64,000 bases of DNA from Epiperipatus broadwayi (lineage: Eukaryota > Onychophora > Udeonychophora > Euonychophora > Peripatidae), in assembly GCA_028023455.1 (NCBI GenBank), contig JAQFVV010000036.1:5017576-5081575 (forward strand). The letters run 5' to 3'. The translations under genes were made by a program, and so were the position numbers. The notes beneath the pieces are model-generated. The model was not told where the DNA came from. It did no database searches and worked only from the letters and a program-made list of their open reading frames with translations. Position 1 is the first letter of the stretch, and every line of letters begins with the position of its first letter. This document shows positions 1-12,960 of the stretch, one piece after another.

Positions 1-1615
1 ATCATGTGATGTTTATTATTATTATAGTTTAGTAATGAAGAAATTTTTATTAGGTCCACAATATCCAGTATATTTTGTTTTAACCTGTTTTTACCCCCTT
101 CCCTTCACACTATATATCATATATAGTGGATAAATTCTATAGATATACAGAACTGTTCCACACATAGGCACGAATGCACAGACACATTACTCTAAAGCTT
201 AAATAATTCTATAGAATATCATCAATCTGTTATTAAGACATAAAATTTTCACAGAATATAGGATTATTTTTCTTCTTATGCACTATTGTCTTATATTAGC
301 AATGAAAGAAAGTAATGAATTATTTAAATGAGTATTGTTTGGACAATCTATTGCTAATATTCTATTTTCTTATTTGAAATTAGTCTGCTTGTTTGTAATT
401 TATATGTGATAATTATTTACTTATTACCATTTATGATGTAATGTATTGGGAGTCCACATTTACATATATGTTTACTATGTGTGTCTACTTATTTATAATA
501 TCACTCAAATAATAATCATAGTAATAAACTTGCCCCTTTGTGTTTTTATTTCTTATTTTTTAAAATGGGTGAATAATTATCAAGCTCTAAAAAAGGACTC
601 TCTGAGCTTTCTTATGCAACACAGTAACATGTCCACAAATGTTTTCCAATGCAAATTATCTATGCAGAAATTCACACCCTTGCCAAAAAAATAATTTTTA
701 ACAAGAATAACCTTTAGACATTTTAGAATTACAAAACAACAATAGCATGATTACATTTCTTTCTTTACATTATTTCTCTAATAAATAATCATTCTTTGAG
801 AATATACATTCCAATTCAAAGCATGTATTTTCTTTCACTATAAATTGATGACTCTCATTTTATTGCGTAAGAAAATAATTTATGAAATTCTTTTAAATTG
901 ATGTTGAAAACATTTTCTCAAATGAAATACTGTACTATATTAAGTTTTTGGGGGGAGGAAGAAAAAAATTTTGTTTTCAATTTATTTAATATAAAGAAAA
1001 TGTAGTTAATAAATAAATCATATTAGATTTACTGAAAATTCTCCACGAATTAAAAATGGTCATTGCCATAACTAAATTTGTGAAGTTTAATATTTTTATT
1101 TTTTCTTTATTTACATGTTTTGAATAGCATAGTGTATATTTTTGCTTATTCTATGAATCAGAGATATATTATGATAACCTTATCATACTATAAGAGAATG
1201 TAAGAAAGATGTAAGATAATTGTTTACGTTGCAGTAAAATATTTTTAATCCTATTTTAAATATAACAATTATATTTTTGTATAGATTTAAAGAATGTAGA
1301 TATTATTTTTGTTATATTTAATGAAATAATTCACATTTGATAGTAAATTATATCTGGAAGATAAAAATGATATTAAAAATGAAATAAAATTTTAAAATAA
1401 AGATGGTATCAACGAATTGAAATGATTAATTTTTTTTATGGTAACCATTACTTTAACATATTCATTAAAATTTTTAAATATAGATGTCTGGAAAGTATTA
1501 CATACTTTTTTATATTTGCTTATTTATTTCAAACAAGATATTTACACATCTTTCTTAATAGGCTATATGCATTTTTTCCCTGCAGAACAGGTTTTTTCAT
1601 ACCTGCACTTATATA
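1..1615. other. AT-rich DNA without recognised gene
   Basis: Very AT-rich sequence in which the open frames are short, low-complexity and look like chance. The first 15 bases (ATCATGTGATGTTTA) match the stretch that ends family B repeats near 52.14, 52.58 and 53.02 kb, so the window may begin inside or at the edge of a family B copy. Nothing else in this stretch is recognisable. Confidence 0.5.
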
Positions 1616-1945
1616 TGTAGTATATTGGGGGTTGGAACTCAGATCTTCACATGACTCTCAACCACCCATGCTGTCTCATACTGCTGATATACTTGATCAC
1701 ACACAATGAAAAGATAAATAATCACCATTATACGTATTTCATGCTAAACCACACTCTAAGTTGGTCCAGTTTATTTATATCCACACATATATACAATCAA
1801 AGCTCAGATTATATTAAGATAACCAATCTTCATACTTTAATAAACAGGCTTCAATCCACTCTACCCCACAACTCTTCATCCATCCATTTCATTGAAAATC
1901 TGATGATGGAATGCTCAAAACCCACCTTAGTGCAACCTTCTTAGT
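1616..1945 (-). repeat. Old copy of repeat family C
   Basis: Shares blocks in the same order with the 15.36-16.19 kb palindrome: a block with CAGATCTTCACATGACTC, then AGATAAATAATCACCAT, CATGCTAAACCA, TTGGTCCAG, the block before TTCATACTTTAAT, and AATCTGATGATGGAATGCTC. On the minus strand it holds a degraded hammerhead region at about 1,715-1,800: stem II and GAAA remain recognisable but CUGANGA has decayed to CTTAGAG. It is a diverged, probably inactive copy. Confidence 0.6.
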
Positions 1946-2609
1946 AGGCTATAGTAAAATGATTCAAGAATTTAGGTAATTATATTTTAGTTTTCTGGAA
2001 GTATATGGATTGCACAGTTTAAATTTACATTATAGTAATCATTTAATAATGTTATATGATGTTTTGCATTTTTGATACTCTGGTTTTAGTTTTAACATTC
2101 TTTAATAAGGACATTTAGTGGTTTAGAATATTTCTGGATATTACATAAAATTTTACTATTCTCAGTTTAATAAAAAATAAATAATAAGTTTTTTTATTAA
2201 CTTATTAATTAAAAAGTTATTCAACTTATGAAGTATTTTAGATTTGTGAAGCATAACAAAAAGCCAAAGAAGGAAAGGAATGTGTCAAGTCATAGTTCAT
2301 TTATATATTGTATATAACGATATATGTGGATATTTGTAATTATACCTAAAATTAATGAGTAACATTTTAATATCCTAAAGTTGCATCATCTAAAAACAAA
2401 GAACATGACCAATTTTTTTACATATAGAAAGTACAATAATGAGTGCTTTTTCTATTCTTGTAATAAGCTGATCAAAAATATCCTAATAGGAATAAATCAT
2501 TATTTTATCTATTCTAATATATCCTTTGATAATTCTATAATAATTTTGGCATGACTTTTATTATGTTCAGTGTCTGAATTAGGAATATTACATTATTCTA
2601 TTTATTTAA

Positions 2610-2620
2610 GATTAGAATGA

Positions 2621-2662
<42 letters not shown>

Positions 2663-2734
2663 CATTCTAATGAATATATTTATTTGCATATATATATATA
2701 TATATATATATTGTATATGCAAATAAAATGTTCA
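2610..2734. repeat. Two adjacent TA-cored hairpins
   Basis: TTAGAATGA before the first TA run mirrors TCATTCTAA after it. ATGAATATATTTATTTGCA before the second TA run mirrors TGCAAATAAAATGTTCAT after it. The two foldbacks are back to back, each with a TA microsatellite in its loop. I infer TA-run expansion within small palindromes; function is unknown. Confidence 0.6.
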
Positions 2735-3177
2735 TTAATTGAAAACTATTGTAAAGACAATAAAAATAATAAATATAATGGTAATTAATTATTATATACA
2801 GTCTTTTACTCCACAGAAGTACTTTCAGTTAATTCCTCAGCCTCTTCTCAGCCACAATTAAATTCAAAGACCATAATGGAAGCAAATGTCATCAACTGAT
2901 ATCCCATGAATTTCTAATTTTAATGTTAGCAGCTTGTCTATTAATTATATTCATTTTATTTCTATTTATTAAAATTGCCTCCTTAATTTTTATTTTCTTC
3001 TTGAAAATCTTAACACTTTCAATATCAAATTTAAATTTATGTTTACATGTTCAAGAAAACTGAAACAGTCATTAAATGATTAATTATTATTACTTTTCAC
3101 ACACTTGTATAACAATTCATACTAAAGTTCTTCTGTGGATTAAAAGACTGTATATAATAGTTAATTGCCATTACATT

Positions 3178-3179
<2 letters not shown>

Positions 3180-3245
<66 letters not shown>
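3180..3245. repeat. (TA)n microsatellite
   Basis: An uninterrupted run of about 32 TA units. Confidence 0.95.
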
Positions 3246-3247
<2 letters not shown>

Positions 3248-4594
3248 TTATTAAAAACCCAAAGAGATTCTGATTAGAAGAGAGATTCTTACTTTATTAA
3301 GTACTTCAAATATTCCTTTGTGTTCATAGATTTATCAATCATTAATTATAAGTTGCATTCTTTACCAATAAGTTGATGAGTAAATAAGTAGAGAAGTTGA
3401 TGAGATTTTAATAAAGTCTAGAATAATCAAATTTGATTGATTTTACTGTTGGAGGTAAAGAAATTCATTTTATTAGCTTTATAAGAAGCCCATTTCTTAT
3501 GCCATAATTCTAAATTTTACCTATTTAAGAGATTTTATACATTTGTATAATGTCATTTATCTTTTGATATTTAAAATGTATATGCAGAAATGTGCTCTGC
3601 AAGGGGACTTATGTATGCAAATACATTTTTTTCTTGATAACATTTACATGCATATCCAGAAGTTTACCATGAACAAGTTTTATTCCTCAAAAAAATAGTC
3701 CTCACCAGAATAATATACTTTTAATGAAAAAGTTATCCTTATACTACATCAGCACAACTCTATATAGTATAGCTCAGTTTCCGTAGAAGTTGTTTCTAAA
3801 AACTATTTCAGATAATCTTCAAGAAATAAAGGAAATAGGTTACTTTATGATCCAAAGTTATTTTTAAAAAGTATGGAGTGAAATTGTATTTTAGTCAGTT
3901 GTTGATTAATATATTTAATGAAGAAATAATTTCCTGTTATTCAGATGTCTAGTTCAGAATACTCTATTTGTAAGATTGTATGTAGATAAGTGCTCAGTCT
4001 TTAAAAAACTAACTTTTTTATAGTATTTAGAGAGTTTTTATTTTAGAGAAAGATCATTTTTGTTAACTTAAAATAATGTCATCAACATGGATTCATTTCT
4101 TGAATTAGATCCCTAATCATTTGATTAATTAAAAAATAGTTTATGATATAATCCCTATAATAAACTGTTTTATAAGATTGTGTAGCAGCTACGATTGTAT
4201 TTTTTTTGTTATTTGAATATTTATATTGGACACAATTTTTTCACAGAAATTAATAATTTATATCATTTAAGGATTATTAATTAATATTAAATTAATGTTT
4301 AATGGATATTTTGTACTTGTTTTCAATTCTGCCTTATATTAATTTACATTAGAATTTAAAAGCTTAAAATTTAAGAAGATCCAGTCATAATTAGTTCATA
4401 CTTTAAAATCGAATTGGTCTTAAGTTTTGTATTCATATAAAAAAATATTTGTATAATACATTAAAATACTATTAGTGGACTTTTAATTTCAGTTGAAGAA
4501 CAATATTATAATCTGTAAAACAATTGTTCCAAAAAGCTCAATAATTATTTATTTTAGCCTGATGCCAAGATTAGAAACTTTCTTACTGGTTTAT

Positions 4595-4925
4595 TCGTGT
4601 CATCATCAACCACTATCAATCCACTGCAGGATAAAGGTCTCTCCAAGTTCAGTCCATTTTCTCCAATCTTTAGCTTCTCTTCTCCACATCACCTCTGCAC
4701 ACTTTCTTATTTCATCCATCCATCTCACATGTGGTCTCTTTCTGGGTCTTTTACAATATATTGGAATCCAGTTTAAGATTTCACTTGTCCATATATTATC
4801 ATGTCTTCTAGCAATATGTCCAGCCCAACTCCACTTCTATCTTTTAATTTTTTCAATGAAGTCAGTAACACCTATTTGTTCTCTTACCCATATATTGTGT
4901 TTTCAATCTCTTCTTGTAATGCCAT
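4595..4925 (-). pseudogene. RTE-type LINE, 3' end fragment
   Basis: Read on the minus strand, this matches the 3' part of the LINE copies at 5.75-6.93 and 35.23-37.38 kb. It covers the C-terminal segment (KIKRLKWSW, then RRHDN- and WRREAKDRR-like stretches) and ends in the family's TGATGATG-type 3' repeat near 4,600. It is a 5'-truncated insertion of about 330 bp with broken frames, so a dead fragment. Confidence 0.8.
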
Positions 4926-5496
4926 AATGTCTCAATTACACAAAGGTGAACCTGGAAATATAATTAATATGTCTATATTTGTTACCAAACTCTTTAATTA
5001 AAGTAAATGTTTACTAATTGAAATATATTTGAATCTCTATAAAATAAAATATTTCATACAGATGAAAAAAATATTAATTATAAACCTGCTTTTTAGATAA
5101 TAGCTTAATTTCTTATCCCAATAAAGATGCAATGAAACACAAAGTTCTAGAAATAAAACCTATGGGTTTCCAAATTTTTAATTGCTTGGCTCAATAACTC
5201 TTAATTAATCTGAATATGCTTTTACTATTTTAATAAAGGATTAATATCTATTAGTACAGAAGTTGAATTTAATACGTCAATAAAGTTTAGCATTAGTCAG
5301 AAAGATGCAATTCACAATCTTGTGTTCATTTATTGTTTTAAACAATTATATTAGAAAATATTAAAAATATCATGCTAAATTTATTTTTGTATTATCTCTA
5401 ATAATTTTTTCCAATTTTTAGATTTAAAACACTATATTTAATCAAATTTTTTTTTTAAAAAAATTAGCTAAATAATATATATATATATATTTAAAA
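4926..5496. other. AT-rich spacer, nothing recognised
   Basis: AT-rich, with a short TA run at about 5,476-5,491 next to the foldback that follows. No gene or repeat family was recognised. Confidence 0.5.
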
Positions 5497-7067
5497 AAGA
5501 GAAAGGCTTTAATCTTTTTCACAGTCCTTAAACGTTTGTATAATAGCCAAACGACATAGTCTTTGACTATAGAGGAACTTTTCAAACTTCAACACAAGAA
5601 AAACACTTTATAAAGATAAGAGTGGCCGTCTTATCATTAACCTAAATTCTTAATTATAAAATCAACCTGAAGCATCTTGGTTTGAGAGCATGAAAATATT
5701 AATCTCTTGCAACACAAATTAACTTACTCGATTACGATTTACAACTAAAATATTGGATTTCCATCGACCAAGAGAACAAGTTGGATTTAAAAGTGGTTTT
5801 AGTACAGTAGATCATATCCAGGTATTGAGAGAAGTTATATAAAGGACAAATGAATAAGAGTTGCCATTATGCTTTGGATTTGTAGATTAGGAAAAGGCAT
5901 TTGATTCTATAAACATTTTTTCAGTAATTAAAGCATTGGATCATGAAGGTATAGATCCAGGATATTGTCATATTTTAAAGAATATTTATACAAATTCAAC
6001 AGCAACAATTAGATTACATAGTGATACTGGGAAAGTCAACATCGAGAAGGGTGTAAGACAGGGTGATTCCATATCTCCAAACCCTTTTACAGTAGTGTTG
6101 CAAGAAGTATTTTGTGGATTAAAATGGGAAGCTAAAAGAGTGAAAGTAAATGGAGATTATTTAAGTCATTTAGATTTTGCAGGTGATGTAATTGTTTTTG
6201 AAAATAATGCTTTAGAGCTGCAGAAAATGTTGCAGGAGTTACCAGATGAAAGTAAGACTAAAGATAAATATTAAAAATTCTAAAGTAATGTTTAATAGAT
6301 TTTCTCAAAATATGAAAATAAAGATCGATTATGAAGAGTTAGAAGAAGTTAACAGTTACAAATACCCTTGGTCAGATTATTAATACAGATGGAAACATAA
6401 TGGATGAAATTAATCATAGAATTAAACTTGGTTGGAGTGCTTTTGGTAGAAATAACTTGATACTAAAAGGAAATATGCCTATGTGTTTGAAAAGGAAAGT
6501 TTTTAATATGTTTTACCAGTTCTTACTTATGGATCTGACACTTGGTCACTTAATAATATAGAAACTTCAGATCACTCAGATGCTTGTTGGGAATAACAAG
6601 AAGAGATCGAAAATGCAATATATGGGAAAGAGAACAAACAGGTGTTACTGACCTCATTGAAAAAATTAAAAGACTGAAGTGGAGTTGGGCTAGAGATATT
6701 GCTAGAAGAGATGATAATAGATGGACAATTGAAATCTTAAACTGGATTTCAAGAGATTGTAAAAGACTCAGAAAAAGGCCACATGTGAGATAGATGGATG
6801 AAATAAGTAAGTGTGCAGGGGTGATGTGGAGAAGAGAAGCTAAAGATCGGAGAAGATGGATTGACCTTGGAGAGACTTCAGCCTGCAGTGCATTGATAAT
6901 GGTTGATGACGATGACGATGAATATTAAGATCTTTTAAAGGAAATATATAAAGTAATATTTGGTTATTTGTGTGGATGAGGTTTGAGAGGTCCCTCTATA
7001 GTCAAAAATTATATCATTTGGCTATTATGCAAACTTTAAGGCACATGTGAAAAGTTTAAAGCCTTCC
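5497..7067. repeat. Foldback element interrupted by a LINE
   Basis: The left arm (about 5,497-5,620) and right arm (about 6,940-7,067) are inverted copies. Shared blocks on the left strand are AAGGCTTTAA, ATAATAGCCAAA and TGACTATAGAGG; their complements occur in reverse order on the right. The arms are diverged by scattered substitutions. A truncated RTE LINE lies between them. I infer a hairpin or MITE-like repeat whose loop took the LINE insertion. No transposase is present and I cannot name the family. Confidence 0.65.
5752..6932 (+). pseudogene. RTE-type LINE fragment (RT palm to 3' end)
   Basis: A 5'-truncated copy of the same LINE as at 35.23 kb. It starts inside the RT finger/palm region (block REQ-GFKSGFSTVDHIQVLREV) and continues through EKAFDSI, KGVRQGDSISP and SHLDFAGDVIVF to the C-terminal part, ending in a short GATGACGATGACGATG repeat typical of RTE tails. 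The catalytic Y/FxDD box reads FAGD, so one catalytic aspartate is lost. In-frame stops (WIC-RL- at about 5,890) and frameshifts near 6,270 and 6,370 make it inactive. It lies within the arms of a foldback repeat. Confidence 0.85.
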
Positions 7068-9179
7068 CATTTTAATTATAGACTTCCTGTACACTTTATA
7101 AATAATCAGAACGCTACAATTATAGATAAATATATTTTTTAGATTTATTTGGAATGCAATATGCAGTCGATTCATACAATAAATAAATTGAGTGGAGGAA
7201 AGTAATAAAGGTCCAATCTTTTCTTCCTTTATTAGTTTTTTGCATTGATTGTTTTACTTAATATTTTTTATATTTTTGTGAATTAGGATATAAGCTCTGA
7301 AAATGACTGTCAAAACATTTTGCTTAAATAAAATAATAATTAATAAAATTTCTTAGTATTAAGCGCATATGAAAAATGATTTAATACTATTTGGCATGTA
7401 AATAAAACAATCTTTAAAAAACCTACAGTGTAATAAATATATCTCCAAAAATGTTCTATGAAATAAACAAATTATATTAATGTAAACCATCTTTAATGAA
7501 CCTACTATGAGAAGAAAGCTTTATCACTGTCTCTTTAACAAAAATCATTCATTAGTCTATTCCAATGATAAAGGTAACAATTTGGTTTTGGTTTTTACTA
7601 TTTTATCTTTTTGTCATGAACTAGCTAAATTATTTTTGATTAATATAAAAAAAAAATCCTAAGTCTAGTAGCAGTTTTGAAAAAAAAATGGCTATCGTCT
7701 ATTCAAACTTAAACTCCAGGCCACCTATACAGTACATGAAATAATCATAATATCACGTCTCTTTACTGACAACAAAAATCATTTGTACCAAAGCCAATGA
7801 TAATTTTCCATGTTACATTCCAGTAGAATATATAAAAAAATCTATATATTTTTTCAACAATATTTAAACGAGTCAAAATTAAAAACGTCACTATCATTTG
7901 TTTTCAAACTGAATGTGTTAAGTTTTAGTGTCATTGCATATGAAAACAAAATGTTCAACTAATGGAAATCAACATCTAAAGTCTCCTATTGACTAAAGCC
8001 ATAAAATTATAAACAAGGATTTATGGTTAAAATAGTACAACAAACGAAACTGCATAGATAATAATTAGAAAATGAATTTAAATTCAAAACTATATTACTA
8101 AAAAATCTATTACTTGCTTATCTTAACTAACCATAAGAAGGACGAGGTAACAATTAAAAGACCAATTAAATACTATTGCTTGGTCACAGTGGTCGATTTT
8201 ATAATTATACATTGTACCTTTGAATAAAAAACTTAACGCACAGGTGTCAGAGTAATAAATATGTTAATTATCTTTATTAAACAACAATAATTACTTTAAT
8301 AATAATTAATTTATGGATTAAAATTGGTTATTTAAAAATCCGAAATTATATATTAATGTATATATATATACAAATACAATCAAAGCAGTCGATGTGAAGG
8401 ACTTTACAGAAATGGTGGCCATTTATGAGAGTTAATATGGACTTTCATAACATTTTTTTAAGTTACTTTAAAATTGCATAAACAAGCACTTAGCGCACAC
8501 ATAATTTTTATGGTTGGTTTTATTTTTAATATTTGCCAATTCTTTTTAATGGTAGTTAAAGTATGTATAAATGTGTAGAAGGATGGATAATTAGATAGAT
8601 AGATAAAAATATAGAAAGATCGATAGGCAGACAGACAGTTAGACAGATGGATAAACAAATACAGGCATAGTCCGATAGATAGCTAGAAAAATAGTAGAGG
8701 AATCTTTAAATTGCATTCTGCAGGAACAAAACTTATCAAACAATTCCTCTCAGCAAATAAATGTTTCTCAGATGCTTATAAATTGGCAAGTAGCAAGAAT
8801 TGATGGAGCTTTTTATCTACTAACTTAAATATATAAAATATAGATAAACCTTTAATAAAACATTGGATATTGAATGAATGTCTAGAAAATAAAAACATAG
8901 ATATTTAAATTAAAAGAAATTAAGCATTACCCTCCAGGATGGTTGTTGCATGCTTTTCAAATGCACGTCATAAATAATTGGTATAATATTTCTTATTAAA
9001 TTTTATGTAGAAAACCTAATAACTATTATTTGAGGAATGTTTATTAAGTTTCCCACAGGTTTTATTAATGACTCCCATGTTTAAAATTTCAATTTACAAT
9101 AATGAAGATGTACTTAGAGGGAATTTGAAGCCATACTAGCCTATCCATTAAAGCTTGAAGATTTTTTATCTTAATATAA
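7068..9179. other. AT-rich DNA without recognised gene
   Basis: No recognisable coding sequence. A degenerate GATA/GACA microsatellite lies at about 8,580-8,650 and produces the apparent minus-strand frame there. The rest is low-complexity AT-rich sequence. Confidence 0.5.
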
Positions 9180-9400
9180 CCCGAACATTGACTGTATATG
9201 TGTGGGAGATGACGATCTGGAACAAGTGATGTGTGTTTGTTCAGCAAGAAATGCATATATTAGAGATCATTTATTTTTTTCACATGTATGTGACCATCGA
9301 TATCGGTTGTATGAAATAGAGTGGATGGCTGAAGAGTTCTTGAAAGTCTGAGTTCAAATCCCTTCTAATTACATGTAGCTTAAATATATATACAATAATT
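9180..9400 (+). repeat. Partial copy of repeat family C with hammerhead remnant
   Basis: Contains the family C order TGTGTGGGAGATGA, GATCTGG, hammerhead core, then GATAGAGTGGATGGCTGAAGAG-like and AAAGTCTGAGTTCAAATCCC. The hammerhead region (about 9,213-9,275) keeps GATC/GATC in outer stem I and the GAAATGCAT stem III, but CUGANGA has changed to GTGATGT. The GAGTTCAAATCC block resembles a tRNA/pol III B box. A diverged copy. Confidence 0.6.
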
Positions 9401-11565
9401 GTATATAAATAATGAAGACTATATATATAATCCTGATTACCTTCTACTAATGATTATGGTAAGAGTTCATCCTATTTAATAATATTGCACTAATTATTAA
9501 TAACCTAAAATAAATAATGTTAAAAGGCTAACACACATATAAATGTCATTACTCTTTTTTGTAGCTTCTATGTAATAAACTATCATTAACAATAATCAAT
9601 ACTTTTGAGTTTCATAAATATGGTATAATTACTTTATTGCATAGTTTTGCTTCAACTTGCTTTTATAGTTATATTATAAATTATAATGAACTATTAATAT
9701 TATTAACATATAAATGATTTTAAACTATATGCTATTATTATATTCTCTCAAGATTTAGATGATAAAGAAAAATACGATACCGTTTAAAAAATAGTCATTT
9801 TTATTGTAATTATATATAATATACTCACAAACAATTTTAATTAATGTCAATAAAATTGATATAACGTATAAAATATTTCATTAAGTGAACACCCACGCAA
9901 AAAGAATATGCATGTGCATAAGGACGAAGTGTAATAAAATACTTTCTGCAAGCAAAGAATAAATTTTAAGTTTAGTAAACCAGTAGTGAGTTTAAATCAA
10001 AACAATTGGAATAATATACATTAAAAATTGCTGGTATTTAAGTTCTCTGTCAAAGGCAGAAGGCTTTCACTAAATAAGGTACTACGACTAAATAACTAGT
10101 TGATGGTACTTATTCATTGTTTGTTAGTTTTCTAACTTATTTGAGTTCGAAAACTTTAATTTAAAACTATATCATAAAATGATGTGTATATAGTGTTTAT
10201 AATTCACTTTGATTTTAAATACAAGAGTTTGTAACGTTTTGAATAAATAAAATTAAAAACATTACTTTTGTATGACAGTAACTTTATTAAATAATAATAC
10301 CCTTTTAAAAATCACTTATAGTAGACGTATATAGTAGAAAATATACAGAACATTGACAATGGGTTTTATTGTTGCTGTAGTATTTATAATAAATGTGGAA
10401 AACACATTCCTATTATTAATATATGAAATTATTGATAGCAGTTGTTTTTGTGGTGTTTTTTTTTTGTTTGTTTGTTTTTGTCCAAAAAATGCCTAGAATG
10501 ATTTTTTAACTTCATTTTCTAAAATAATATCAAATATCTCTCATTTTGATTGAAAATATTTTAAAGTAAAATTTTTGGTTTCATATATCACAATCATGAA
10601 ATATCAAAAGTAGAACTGATTTACTATACACTAGAATAAAACACGTTATGGAAGAAAAAGATAATACCAGAAATAAAATAGTACCTAAAAATATAAATTC
10701 TAAATTAATTTTAAAAAAAGATGCTACCGTAAAAGACAAAAATATATGATTTTTATATCTATTCTTCTAACTCTTCCTCTCACTCTTTTTATTTATTTAT
10801 AATTTATTGTCATTAGACATCTAGGTAACTTCTACATCTAATGCTATCTTCTCATATCATGATCATCTTTCTTCTCACGACGACGGATATAAATATTTGC
10901 TTCATTGTATAATCCTACCAAAACTTTTATTCTTCATTTCTTCTTGTTTTTCCCCCCACATATTAGAATGGCTATTCTTGTCTACCCTGCTAATATTGAT
11001 ATTGACGATTTAATTCAAATTTGTATCATTTGTTTTCTTTTAGGTTTTTGTTTTTATTCATGAAGCCAGCTTTTTCAATTTATCAATAAAATATTTAATT
11101 TATTGTACCGAAAGAAGCTTCGAATCAATTATCCACAATTAAAGTAATTATCACTGTATAAGAACTCCAAACTGTTGGCATACTAAGATTTCTAATTTCT
11201 TTTCTTTTTTCACCTTTCTTTTTTTCACTATTTTTTTAAATAACAAGAAACCATTAGAATATTCCTCGACCATTTTTAAATGGGCAACCTGGTCAGCTCA
11301 ATGCATTTATCAAATTGCCATTTAACGGTGCATAATTTATAGTTATTTACCACTGTTTGTTTATTGTTTGCTTTCTGTCTTTCTCTCTCTATCTCCCTCT
11401 CTCTATATATGACAAGTATGTATAAAAAATAAACAGTATACATTGCACTGATATGTGTATATATTTAGTGCACGCTGATATATATGTGTGTGTGTGTTAT
11501 GTGTGGCTTGTCCATAAAAAATTCAAAAGTTTTATTTATCAATCATTCTATTCTTTTCTCTCTCG

Positions 11566-11601
<36 letters not shown>

Positions 11602-12755
11602 ATTTTTTTTTTATTGTTTCTAGATGTTTAACTTATTCTTTCATTAGATTTATTTAGTTTTATAGTTTTGGATTTTCTATCCTATTTTTTTGCCTGTATA
11701 TTTTTTTGCCTTTAATTGTATATAATACATTTATGTTATTAACCATTCCTAAAAGAAATAATCTCGAAATGTTTGATATATATATAGGTTAGAAGTAAAA
11801 TGCTCTGGAATAGCCTGCAGCATAGCAAAGCGTTTTCATCATCACTTCAAAGAAAAACATTGATGGAAAAAATATTTTATTATATGCTAGCTAACTACCC
11901 TGGGTCAAAGTTTTGATTTTATTTTTCTTTCTTAAACCTTTTTCTACGTACCGTTAGATATCGATATATATCCAGCTATCTGAATTGATTATGAAAATGG
12001 ATTGAATATCTTCAATTACCTGAATAAAAAAACATCTATGTTCTACCTGGATTTCAATCTCACGTTGTTAGCATAGCAAGTAAATTCTTTAACCGTGAAT
12101 ATTACAGACTCTTCATCATTTATATATACCACATTTTTGATTTGTATGATTTAAGTTTTTAAATTCTGTTCATTTATGCAGCACATATAAATAAACCTAG
12201 AAAAAAAATCGGAACGGACACTTTGCTAAGCTAATTCTTTCATAAATATTTTTTGTCATTTATTAATTTAATAAGTTGTAGTTTTATTAATCAATTTGCA
12301 TTATTCGTTTACTTTTTATTTTGATTATTTATTAAATACCATTTGGTGCATGAATAATATTCTTTTCTCCCCTCCCCCCACGTATAGTTTTTTTTTTTTT
12401 TTTTAGCAATCTACTTTTTATTATTATTGTCTAGAAAAGTATCTATATAAGGCACTTACTAATTCCTTTTTTTTAATCACATTACGTACTTACTTCCCGC
12501 TAAGTTATTGTATATATATATATATGTTTGTGCATGAATGTGTTCTTCCATGCGATTATGCATTTATTAATACTATTTTAAATTATTGACTTAAGTTTAA
12601 AATTAAAGTCTAATTATAAGAAGATTAGTAAACAAACAAGACGTCAGCATTAAAAATTAGGGTTTCCTTTACGTAAATTCAAATCCGGATATTTTTAATT
12701 TTCTATTTTACCATAATAAATAAATTTTTGAATATTACTTATTGTTTACTTCACC
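9401..12755. other. AT-rich DNA with small microsatellites, no gene seen
   Basis: No family is recognisable. It includes a (TC)n run at about 11,556-11,601, short TG runs near 11,484, a GTTT run near 10,465 and several poly-T tracts. A possible degraded tRNA-like block (GAGATTGAAATCC on the minus strand near 12,055) is too weak to annotate separately. Confidence 0.5.
11556..11601. repeat. (TC)n microsatellite
   Basis: A run of CT/TC dinucleotides with a few G interruptions near its left end. Confidence 0.9.
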
Positions 12756-12759
12756 TACC

Positions 12760-12960
12760 TTAATTTGCCATAAGTTGTTCTATAGTGAATACATTTTGAT
12801 TTGAAAATATCCATGTGTAGCCGGAAAGCAGCAGCACTGTATGATAGTTGTTCATTAATCTGAGCCATGTGCTGTGGTTTGTATATCCACAGCCGTGACA
12901 AAAGCATTCTCCGCGCCAAGGTTTTAAAATATCATCTTCACTGCCGTCAACATTCACCTG
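12760..12960 (-). other. Candidate internal or terminal exon (unrecognised)
   Basis: A GC-richer island in very AT-rich surroundings with an open minus-strand frame of about 65 codons. The peptide is of mixed composition, with Cys/His residues (GECFCHGCGYTNH) and LLLSGYTWIFSNQ near the end. The frame is preceded by a possible acceptor (TGTCAG before GTGAATG at about 12,961) and ends in TAA two bases before a donor-like GTAGGTGAAG. The stop before the donor argues for either a different exon frame or a terminal/UTR exon. I do not recognise the peptide. It could also be a relic of a repeat; no second copy was seen in this window. Confidence 0.25.

Larger units (their letters stand above)
1946..4594. 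other. AT-rich DNA with TA microsatellites, no gene seen
   Basis: No protein family is recognisable. The stretch holds two hairpin-bordered TA repeats at 2,610-2,734 and a long TA run at 3,180-3,245. Open frames crossing the TA runs are alternating Tyr/Ile translations of the microsatellite. Confidence 0.5.
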
